Under the pieces are notes generated by a model. It was not told the origin of the DNA. It did not search any database and saw nothing but the letters and a program-made list of their open reading frames with translations. A stretch of DNA of 64,000 bases, taken from contig CAWBVU010000006.1 in assembly GCA_963792405.1 (NCBI GenBank), positions 1,984,001 to 2,048,000 on the forward strand. The letters are read 5' to 3'. How positions within the stretch are numbered: the first letter of the stretch is position 1; each line of letters begins with the position of its first letter. The stretch comes from SZUA-442 sp963792405. Its GTDB lineage: Bacteria; Actinomycetota; Acidimicrobiia; Spongiisociales; UBA5794. Positions 53,398-61,541 of this stretch are shown piece after piece. The translations under genes were made by a program, and so were the position numbers.

Positions 53398-54540
53398 TCA
53401 GAAGCCCATGGTGCGCCCGATGAGTTCCTTCATGATCTCGTTGGTTCCGCCGCCGATGGGAGTCCACCGCATGTCGACCCACGCCTGCGCGATCGGGGAC
53501 TCCGTCATGTAGCCGTACCCGCCGTGCAACTGGAGGCACCGGTCGATCGTGCGTTGCTGGAGGTCGGTCGCCCACCACTTGGCCTTGGCGACGTCCGCGG
53601 TCGACAGCACCCCGGCGTTCCAGTCCATGATGCAGCGATCGATGAACTCCTGACCGATGGTGACCTCCGTCTCCATCTCCGCGAGCGTGAACCGCGAGTG
53701 CTGGAAGGTACCGATCGGCTTCCCGAACGCCTCACGCTCCTTGCAGTAGGAGATCGTCGCATCGAGCGCGGTGCGGGACGCCGCGAGTGCGGAGGCGGCG
53801 ATGTACAGCCGCTCCCGGTCGAGCTCCCTGCTCATGAGGTGGAACCCCTGTCCCGGCTTGCCGATGAGGTTCTCCTTCGGCACTCGGACGTCGTCGAAGA
53901 AGACCTCCGCGGTGTCCTGCGCACGCCATCCGATCTTCGACAGCGGCCCGCTCCTCGACACGCCGTCCCGGTCGCTCTCGATCGCCAGGAGGGACACACC
54001 CCACTGCCCGAGGGCGGGATCGGTGATGCACGAGGCCAGGATGAGGTCGGCGTTCACCCCGTTCGTCACGAAGGCCTTCCGCCCGTTCACGAGGTAGTGA
54101 TCCCCCTTGTCCACGGCGGTGCTGGAGAGCGAGGCGAGATCGCTGCCGGCCGATGGCTCGGTCATCGCGACCGCGAGGATGAGATCTCCTGCGACCATTC
54201 CCGGAACCCACGCCTGCTTCTGCTGCTCGGTCCCGAACCTGAGGATGTACGGTGCAATGACCGTGCCGTGCACGCCGAACCCGGGGCCCGTGCAGTTCCG
54301 CCGGATCAGCTCCTCGGCGAGGATCACGGGGAACCGGAAGTCGTCGATTCCCGCTCCCCCGTATTCCTCCGGGGCGGAGAGGCACAGGAATCCCTGCGCG
54401 CCGGCCTTCCGCCAGACGTCGCGCGGGACGATGCCCGCCTCGATCCATTCGCCATGGAACGGCGCGATCTCCCGTTCGACGAACGAACGGACCGACGCAC
54501 GGAACAGGTCGTGCTCCTGGTCGAAGATGGTCCTCTGCAC
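53398..54540 (-). CDS. Acyl-CoA dehydrogenase
   Basis: A 380-residue flavoprotein. N-terminal helical domain; middle beta domain with AVAMTEPSAGSDLASL; C-terminal domain with CLQLHGGYGYMTESPIAQAWVDMRW and IGGGTNEIMKELIGRTMGF. The YEGT-type glutamate of medium-chain enzymes is replaced by GGGT, so the base is probably on another helix, as in long-chain and isovaleryl types. It lies 24 nt after the last NRPS gene on the same strand. It may desaturate a peptide- or acyl-bound intermediate of that pathway or simply follow it in the genome. Confidence 0.9.
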   Translation of the reverse strand: MQRTIFDQEHDLFRASVRSFVEREIAPFHGEWIEAGIVPRDVWRKAGAQGFLCLSAPEEYGGAGIDDFRFPVILAEELIRRNCTGPGFGVHGTVIAPYILRFGTEQQKQAWVPGMVAGDLILAVAMTEPSAGSDLASLSSTAVDKGDHYLVNGRKAFVTNGVNADLILASCITDPALGQWGVSLLAIESDRDGVSRSGPLSKIGWRAQDTAEVFFDDVRVPKENLIGKPGQGFHLMSRELDRERLYIAASALAASRTALDATISYCKEREAFGKPIGTFQHSRFTLAEMETEVTIGQEFIDRCIMDWNAGVLSTADVAKAKWWATDLQQRTIDRCLQLHGGYGYMTESPIAQAWVDMRWTPIGGGTNEIMKELIGRTMGF

Positions 54541-54564
54541 GTCAGATCGTCCTCCCCCGGGCGA

Positions 54565-57027
54565 TCACGGTGGATCGCCCATCATGCGCCGGATGGTCTC
54601 GGCGAGATCCTCGACGGCAGGTGCCTTGAACAGGTCCAGGTGTGGCGCGTCGATCCACTCGAGGTGGAACTCGGTGGTGTACTCATCCCATCGGACGTGC
54701 CAGTCCTTTCCCTCCGCGACCCGTGACTCGGTCGATCGGATCAGCGTGACCGGGGCCCTCGTCGGCCGCGGCTCGAACGTGCTGAACGCCCTCGAGCATG
54801 CCTGGGCGACTCCCGAGTACTTCGCTCGCTCACGTCCCTCGATCCCGCCGAATGATCCATCCCACCAGATCTGGCCCCGGTTCCGGACTCGGGCCATGAC
54901 CGCCTTCCCCGTCCCGACGACACCGCGCGTCCGCAGCAGCGCCCTCGCCCTCGCAAGCGTCGTCGAGGCGCGTGCCGCATCGAGGGGCAGGCCACCGTCG
55001 ATGACTCCGACCATCTCGACCTCCTCGCCGGCATCCTCGAGCTGGGCAGCCATCTCGAGCGCAACACTGCCGCCGAAGCAGTACCCGACGAGGCGATACG
55101 GCCCGTGGGGCTGGACCCCGCGGAGCTCGGACACATAGCGTGCGGCCATCTCCGGAACGGTGTCGAGCGGTTCGGTCGCCCCATCGAGACCCACGGGCTC
55201 GAGGCCGTAGACCGGCTGGTCGGGACCGAGCCGATCGGCGAGCGGCCGGTAGTACAGGATCTCACCGCCACCGCCGTGGACGCAGATGATCGGGATCCGA
55301 TTCCCCTCGGGCTGGATCGGGACGAGGCACCCGGGTCCGTCACCTCCACCACCGTCACCGTCGAGGGCCTCGGACAGGCTCGCGATCGTCGGTCGCGTGA
55401 TCAGCGTGCTCAGGGGGAGGGACACGTCGAACTCGTCCTGGATGCGGGCGAAGAGGCGAACCGCGCCGAGCGACGTGCCACCCATGGCGAAGAAGTCGTC
55501 GTCGATCCCGACGGCATCGACGCCGAGGAGATCGGCCCACATCGAGGCGAGCGCCTCCTGCGTGGGGCCGGCGGGTGGCCTGAAGGCGGCTCGGGCCCCC
55601 TCGGTCGAGGAACCCGGGGACGACAGGAGCCCGGCGAGCCGGCCGGCGTCCTCGACCCGGATCCCGCCGATCAGGCCCTCGGGATGCTCCGCGAGGGCGC
55701 CGAGCGTCTCGACGAGGGCGTCGAGCACCGAGGCCATCGCGCTCGGCGAGCACCGTCGAGCGTCGAATCGGGCATGGATGGTCCACTCGTTCCCGAGCGT
55801 GACGGCGATCGTGAGGGGGAACGCCGCCGTCACGCCGCTGCGGAAGCTCGACATCGAGAGGTCACCCGGGGCGGTGACACCTCCTTGGCGAGGGAGGTTC
55901 TCGAACACGAGGAACGAGTCGAAGAGGACGCGACCTCCCGGGACCTCGGACCATCCGAGCACATCGCCGAGCGACGCGTGCTCGTGGGGTTGCATGGCGA
56001 ACTGGTCGTCACGCAAGCGGGTGAGCCAGTCCGCCACGCGGGCCGACGGATCGATCGTGGTGCGCACGGGCACGGCGTTCGAGAGGTACCCGACGGTGCG
56101 CTCGACGCCGTGGACCGGTGCGGAGCGACCGGCGACGCTCGTACCGAACACGATGTCGGTCGTGGACAGGAGCTGGGAGAGCACCAGCGCCCACGCGGCC
56201 TGCACGAAGGTGTTGGGTGTGATCCGCAGGTCGGCGGAGACCTCGAGGATGCGGTCGACGACCTCGGGTGGCACTGCGGCCGTCGCGGCCGCGGTGTCAC
56301 GGTCACCCGTCGACCCGACGTACGGGGATTCCGCGCCGAGCACCAACGGCGGGGCGCCCCGGAATCCGGCGAGGCGGCCGCGCCAGAACGACTCCGTCGA
56401 TCCGTCGTCCGATGCCGTGGCCCAGGCAACGTAGGTGCGGAGCCCGTCGCGCGGCGGTTCCTGCGGGGGTTCGAGATCGTCGACGAGGGATCGGTAGTGG
56501 GCGAGGACGTCCTCGAGGACGACCGCGGCCGACCACCCATCGCTGAGCAGGTGGTGACACGTCCAGACGAGCTCGTGGCGCGTGTCCGAGAGCGCGAAGA
56601 CGACGACGCGCATGGGAGGTACCACCGAGAGGTCGAGACCGGTCCTCCTGTCCTCCTCGAGGAATGCATCGACGTGGTGCCGCTGCTCGTCGGCGTCCAT
56701 GCCGCGCACGTCGACCTCGCGGACCTCGACGGTGGCCTCCCGCCACACCACGAGCAGGGGGTCGGCGTCCTTGCGCTGGTTGATGGTGGACCGCAGCCCC
56801 TGATGCGAGGCGATGGTCGCCTGCCACGCCTTCTCCAGCACGCGGAGGTCGAGGGTGCCCTCGAGGGACACCCGCACCTGGAGGAACCCCGGATCGGTAT
56901 CAGCGCTCCGGGCGGCCACGAGGAGGAGTGCCTTCTGGTTCGGGAGGAGTGGGAGGATCGCCTCGACATCCCGCTTCCGGTCTGCTGTCCGGGTCGTCGA
57001 CGAAGGGGGGGTCGTGGCGGCCATCAC
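54565..57027 (-). CDS. Nonribosomal peptide synthetase, C-PCP-TE, no adenylation domain
   Basis: An 820-residue protein; the GTG at 57027 or the next ATG overlaps the upstream stop. Condensation domain about 22-460 with HHLLSDGW (H158, H159, D163 present). Peptidyl carrier about 488-556 with phosphopantetheine Ser519 in FFAMGGTSLG. Thioesterase about 575-815 with VGYCFGGSVALEM, so the nucleophile is Cys650 instead of Ser, and a catalytic His in APHLDLF (H796). A normal module would have an adenylation domain between C and PCP; none is present, so the last residue must be loaded in trans or the C domain acts on a non-amino-acid acceptor. Confidence 0.92.
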   Translation of the reverse strand: MMAATTPPSSTTRTADRKRDVEAILPLLPNQKALLLVAARSADTDPGFLQVRVSLEGTLDLRVLEKAWQATIASHQGLRSTINQRKDADPLLVVWREATVEVREVDVRGMDADEQRHHVDAFLEEDRRTGLDLSVVPPMRVVVFALSDTRHELVWTCHHLLSDGWSAAVVLEDVLAHYRSLVDDLEPPQEPPRDGLRTYVAWATASDDGSTESFWRGRLAGFRGAPPLVLGAESPYVGSTGDRDTAAATAAVPPEVVDRILEVSADLRITPNTFVQAAWALVLSQLLSTTDIVFGTSVAGRSAPVHGVERTVGYLSNAVPVRTTIDPSARVADWLTRLRDDQFAMQPHEHASLGDVLGWSEVPGGRVLFDSFLVFENLPRQGGVTAPGDLSMSSFRSGVTAAFPLTIAVTLGNEWTIHARFDARRCSPSAMASVLDALVETLGALAEHPEGLIGGIRVEDAGRLAGLLSSPGSSTEGARAAFRPPAGPTQEALASMWADLLGVDAVGIDDDFFAMGGTSLGAVRLFARIQDEFDVSLPLSTLITRPTIASLSEALDGDGGGGDGPGCLVPIQPEGNRIPIICVHGGGGEILYYRPLADRLGPDQPVYGLEPVGLDGATEPLDTVPEMAARYVSELRGVQPHGPYRLVGYCFGGSVALEMAAQLEDAGEEVEMVGVIDGGLPLDAARASTTLARARALLRTRGVVGTGKAVMARVRNRGQIWWDGSFGGIEGRERAKYSGVAQACSRAFSTFEPRPTRAPVTLIRSTESRVAEGKDWHVRWDEYTTEFHLEWIDAPHLDLFKAPAVEDLAETIRRMMGDPP

Positions 57028-60000
57028 AGTTCCGCCAGGAACTCGTCGAGGGCGCCCTGGTCGAGGCCGGCCTCGGGGAAGTCCGAAGGGGTGAATCCTC
57101 CGATCCCTGCGTCGCAGCAGTGACCGACGAGGGAGATGAGGGAGGTACGGATCTCATCGACGAGCCGAGCCATCGTCGCCCGATCATGGGCTGCGGGGCT
57201 GTAGCGACACTCGATCACCAGCGCACCTCCGACCACCGATGCCACCACCTCGATGGGGAAGAGGCGATCGTCGTCGGCGTGCCGAGATCCCACCGGCTCC
57301 TCGGGAACGAGCGTGAACACCGCATCACGCGGCCGATCCAACGCCCGCCCGAGATAGTTCACGATGATCTCCGGCTGGGCTTGCCGTCGGATCTCGTCGT
57401 CGTGGTCGAGGTGTCGGAGCGCCAGGTACCCCGTGCCCCCTCCCGGGGTGGTGCGGAGGGCCTCCTTCACCGACTTGAGCGTCGAGCCGGGATCCGGGTC
57501 GTCATGCACCGCGATCGGGTAGTGCGCCGTGAACCAGCCCACGGTTCGCGTGACATCGAGCCCATCGATGTCGTCGCGCCGTCCGTGCGCCTCGAGGGTG
57601 AGCCTCCCGACCCCGAAACCGCTCCACCGTGCGGCCGCGCGACCCACGGCGGCGACGAGCAGGTCTTCCGGCCGTGTCCGGAAGGCCTCATGGGCGGTGG
57701 TGAGGAATCGCTCAGAGGTCTCGGCATCGAACTCGATCACGAAGCGCTCGGTGGATCCCTCGGCTCCGTTGGGGGAGGCCTCTGCGCCATCGGGATCGGC
57801 GGCGTCGACGCCCGCGGCGAGCCAGTACTGGCGCTCGGTCGACCGGTCGACGGAACGGAGGTGCTCCGTCCAGTCCCGGTACGAGGACGTCTTCGGCGGG
57901 AGCGCGATCGGCGCGCCACTCCTCACCTGCGCATAGGCGAGCTCGAGGTCGTCGAGCAGGATCGTCCAGGACACGATGTCGACCACGAGGTGGTGGGCCA
58001 CCACCACGAGGAGGTCCGACGGCGCGGCCCCCACGCGAACGAGGAGCGCCCTGACCAGCGGGCCATCGGCGAGGTCGAGTGCAGCCTGCGCTTCGCGCAC
58101 GACGCCGTCGACGGCCTCCACGGCGACCTCGACCTCATCGAGGGGAACGTCCGCCTCCTGCTCGAGGAACTGGCGCCACACCCCGCCGTCGTCGATGAAC
58201 CGTGCGCGCAGCATGTCGTGGTGGCCGATGAGGGCACGTAGCGCCGACACCAGCGCATCGGTGTCGAGGTCCTTGGGCACCGCCAACTGCACCGACTGGT
58301 TCCACTGGTCGCGATGCACCACTCCGGATTCGAGGAACCACGCCTGGATGGGGGCGAGGCCGACGTCCCCGGAGAGGGCACCCTGGTCATGGAGGGCCTC
58401 GCCGGCGACCTCGGCGACCGCGGCAAGCGAAGCGATCGTCGGGTACGTGGAGACCTGTCCGGGCTTCAGGTGCACACCGGCCTGGCGTGCGCGCGAGATC
58501 ATCTGGATGCTGACGATCGAGTCCCCTCCAAGGGCGAAGAAGTCCTCGTGGACACCCACCCGATCGATGCCCAGCAGCTCCGACCAGATCCTCGCGAGCG
58601 TGCGCTCCGCGTCGTTGCGGGGTTCCCGGCCCTCGTCGGAGGTGCGCTGCTCGCTCCGCTGCGGCGCCGGCAGCGCACGGTGATCGACCTTGCCGTTCGG
58701 GAGCCGTGGCAGCTCTCCGATGACGACGACCTGGTCGGGAACCATGAACGAGGGAAGGACGGTGGCGATCTCGCGACGGAGGCCGTCGGCATCGAAGGCC
58801 GCCACATCGACCGGCACCACGTGGGCGACGAGCTGCATGGTGTCGCGTCCCTGCGCCCTCATGCCCGACACGACGCACTCGCGAACCGAGGGGGAGGCGA
58901 CAAGAGCGGACTCCACCGCCGACGTCTCGATGCGATGGCCCCTGATCTTGAGCTGTTCATCGAGGCGACCGAGGAACAGGAGGGGCCCGTCCTCGGCGTA
59001 CGCCGCGAGGTCGCCGGTTCGATAGACGCGCTCGGCGGAACCTCGGAGATGCAGCGTCGTGAACCGCTCCGCTGTCTGGTCGGGCCGGTGGAGGTAGCCG
59101 GCGGTGACGCCCTCACCTGCGACGCACAGCTCACCGGCGAACCCTGCGGGGGTTGGGTTCCCATACCTGTCGACGAGGTGGATCCGTGCTCCCGCGATGG
59201 GCCGGCCGATCGGGAGCGGCCTGCGTCGGTCCGCGTCCGTGGCCCGATGGGCCGTACACCACACCGTTGCCTCCGTCGGCCCGTACTCGTTGTGGAGCTC
59301 CACGCGGGGCACACGCGCCATGTGCGATTCGAGGAGGTCCGGCGGGCTCGCCTCCCCCGCGACGATGGCCACCTCCAGCGTGACCGCGTCGGCATCGGGG
59401 ATCGCCTCGACGAGGAGACGGTACAGGGCGGGCAGGCACAGGAGATGGGTGATCCGCTCGCCCTGCATGAGGCCGACGAGGGCGTCGACGTCGTGTTCGA
59501 GCCCCGGTGTGGGCAGCACGAGCGTGCCACCGGTGAACAGGGTCCAGAAAATGCCTGCGACCGAGGAGTCGAAGGAGAACGACGAAAGGAGGAGGAACCT
59601 GCCCACGGGTGTCCCGTAATGATGGGGTCTCGCCATGGTCGACTGCACGAGGTTGCGATGGGTCACGGTCACCCCCTTCGGGCGACCGGTCGAGCCCGAC
59701 GTGTGGATGACGTAGGCGGGCATCGAGTCGTCGGCTGCCACGAGGGGTGCACGATCCGAGGATGGAGCCGCCGTGGGATCCAACGTGACCACCGTGGCGA
59801 CGTCCACCGCGGGCGGAGCCAGACCATCTCCGGCGATCACCACATCGATGGCGGCATCGACGAGCAGCGCCCTGAGGTGGGCCTCGGGATAGGCGGGGTC
59901 GAGGGGCACGTACGCCGCTCCGGCCTTCAGCACGCCGACGATCGCCACGATCATCTCGATGGATCGATCCATCAGGGTGGCGACCAGTGTTCCGGGGGCG

Positions 60001-61541
60001 ACGCCCCTCGACACGAGCTCGTGCGCGACGGCGTTCGCCCTGCGGTCGAGCTCGGCGTAGGTGACCTGCTGTCGTTCGAAGACCACGGCGACGCCCTCCG
60101 GATTCGAACGCGCCACGGCCTCGATGATCCGATGCGCCATCCTCCCATCCGGTGCGAGTGGTGGGCCTTCGTCGAGTCGGGCGAGCCGCGCCGCCTCTGC
60201 GCCCGACACCAGGTCGAACCGCGCCAGTGGGCGCTCGGGATGGGCGCCGAACTGGTCGAGCAGCGCCGACATCTGCTCGGCAAGCCGCTCGACGGCGACG
60301 TCCGAGAACCGGGCCGTGTCGTACACCACCCTGATGGTGAGCGGAGGCCCGGGAGCGACGAGGACGGCGAGCGGGTAGTTGCTGTGCTCTGAGAACCCGA
60401 CAGGCGAGAACTGCACCCGACCATCGTCGAGCCCGTCGGGTGTCCCCTGCGCGAGGCTCTCGAATACGAAGATGCTCTCGAAGAGGGCATCCCCCGCAGG
60501 GATGTCACTCCACCTCTGGACGGAGGCGAGCGGCGTCTGCTCATGGCGTCGCGCCCGCACCTGGTCCGCCTGCAGGCGCTCGAGCCACGTCGCGAGGGGT
60601 GCGGACGGATCGACGTCCACGCGAACGGGGAGGGTGTTGATGAAGAGGCCCACCGCCCTGTCCGATCCCGCGACGGAGGGATCGCGTCCCGACGACGTCG
60701 ACCCGAACACGACGTCGCGCTCGAGGGTCCATCGCGAGAGGAGGAGGGCCCACGCGCCGAGAACGGCGGTATTCAACGTGATCCTGCCGGACGCTGCCAT
60801 CCGCCGAAGCCGTTGCGCGACGTCGGCGTCGACCTCGACCTCGAGGGATGCGTGACCACGCCGACCGTCCCCCGGCGGGAGGCCCGGCACCTCGAGGCGA
60901 TGAGGTGCGGTGAAGCCCTCGAGCCTCGCCCGCCAGAACGCCTCAGCCGTCGACAGGTCGGCGCTCGTGACGCTGGCGATGAAGTCGCGGTACGGGATGG
61001 CGTCGGGAAGGACTGCTGCAGCGCCGGCGACCGCGGCCTCGTAGGCCATCCGGAGCTCGGAGAGGAGCACCTGGACCGACCACGCATCGGCGATCAGGTG
61101 ATGACACGTCCAGATCCACTCCCACTCCTCGGGAGCCAGGCGAATGAGGGACATCCGCATGAGGGGTGCGGCAGCGATGTCGACGCCCGCATCGCGATCC
61201 CGCTCGATCACCTCACCCAGGAGGCGCGAACGCCGTTCGGGCGCCTCGTCCCGCCAGTCGAGGACCGTCCACTGGAGTTCGGCCTCCCGCCTCACCACCT
61301 GGAGGGGCGCGTCGAGGCCATCCCATACGAACGCGGTACGGAGTGTGGGATGGCGATCGACGAGGACCCCCCATGCCGCCATGAACGCCGCCGCGTCGAG
61401 GCTTCCGGTGATCCGTACGCGTGTCTGGTTGACGTAGCTGTGGGCGTCCGCATCGGCGAGGACGTGGAAGAGCATGCCCTGCTGGAGGGGTGACAGGGGA
61501 TAGACGTCCTCGACGTTGTCGATCGCACGCATGGTCGTCAC
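57024..61541 (-). CDS. Nonribosomal peptide synthetase, C-A-PCP-E
   Basis: A 1505-residue protein, GTGA overlap with the preceding NRPS gene. Condensation about 10-450, HHLIADAW (H147, H148, D152; Gly to Ala at 153). Adenylation about 465-960: IHTSGSTGRPKG, NEYGPTEAT, GRLDEQLKIRGHRIE, NGKVDH. The ten-residue pocket reads D-S-A-L-I-A-E-V-W-K, which I cannot assign to an amino acid. Carrier about 975-1050 with Ser1008 in FFALGGDSIV. Epimerisation about 1060-1490 with HHLVVDIVSW, LEAHGRRDD and TVGWFTAHYP. The module therefore adds one residue and turns it to the D form before handing it to the C-PCP-TE protein. Confidence 0.93.
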   Translation of the reverse strand: MTTMRAIDNVEDVYPLSPLQQGMLFHVLADADAHSYVNQTRVRITGSLDAAAFMAAWGVLVDRHPTLRTAFVWDGLDAPLQVVRREAELQWTVLDWRDEAPERRSRLLGEVIERDRDAGVDIAAAPLMRMSLIRLAPEEWEWIWTCHHLIADAWSVQVLLSELRMAYEAAVAGAAAVLPDAIPYRDFIASVTSADLSTAEAFWRARLEGFTAPHRLEVPGLPPGDGRRGHASLEVEVDADVAQRLRRMAASGRITLNTAVLGAWALLLSRWTLERDVVFGSTSSGRDPSVAGSDRAVGLFINTLPVRVDVDPSAPLATWLERLQADQVRARRHEQTPLASVQRWSDIPAGDALFESIFVFESLAQGTPDGLDDGRVQFSPVGFSEHSNYPLAVLVAPGPPLTIRVVYDTARFSDVAVERLAEQMSALLDQFGAHPERPLARFDLVSGAEAARLARLDEGPPLAPDGRMAHRIIEAVARSNPEGVAVVFERQQVTYAELDRRANAVAHELVSRGVAPGTLVATLMDRSIEMIVAIVGVLKAGAAYVPLDPAYPEAHLRALLVDAAIDVVIAGDGLAPPAVDVATVVTLDPTAAPSSDRAPLVAADDSMPAYVIHTSGSTGRPKGVTVTHRNLVQSTMARPHHYGTPVGRFLLLSSFSFDSSVAGIFWTLFTGGTLVLPTPGLEHDVDALVGLMQGERITHLLCLPALYRLLVEAIPDADAVTLEVAIVAGEASPPDLLESHMARVPRVELHNEYGPTEATVWCTAHRATDADRRRPLPIGRPIAGARIHLVDRYGNPTPAGFAGELCVAGEGVTAGYLHRPDQTAERFTTLHLRGSAERVYRTGDLAAYAEDGPLLFLGRLDEQLKIRGHRIETSAVESALVASPSVRECVVSGMRAQGRDTMQLVAHVVPVDVAAFDADGLRREIATVLPSFMVPDQVVVIGELPRLPNGKVDHRALPAPQRSEQRTSDEGREPRNDAERTLARIWSELLGIDRVGVHEDFFALGGDSIVSIQMISRARQAGVHLKPGQVSTYPTIASLAAVAEVAGEALHDQGALSGDVGLAPIQAWFLESGVVHRDQWNQSVQLAVPKDLDTDALVSALRALIGHHDMLRARFIDDGGVWRQFLEQEADVPLDEVEVAVEAVDGVVREAQAALDLADGPLVRALLVRVGAAPSDLLVVVAHHLVVDIVSWTILLDDLELAYAQVRSGAPIALPPKTSSYRDWTEHLRSVDRSTERQYWLAAGVDAADPDGAEASPNGAEGSTERFVIEFDAETSERFLTTAHEAFRTRPEDLLVAAVGRAAARWSGFGVGRLTLEAHGRRDDIDGLDVTRTVGWFTAHYPIAVHDDPDPGSTLKSVKEALRTTPGGGTGYLALRHLDHDDEIRRQAQPEIIVNYLGRALDRPRDAVFTLVPEEPVGSRHADDDRLFPIEVVASVVGGALVIECRYSPAAHDRATMARLVDEIRTSLISLVGHCCDAGIGGFTPSDFPEAGLDQGALDEFLAEL

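Noticed and set aside
57024..61541. Gly to Ala change in the condensation motif HHLIADA as a sign of an inactive domain
   Set aside because: The catalytic second His and the Asp are present, and the final Gly is not essential for catalysis; no other damage is seen.
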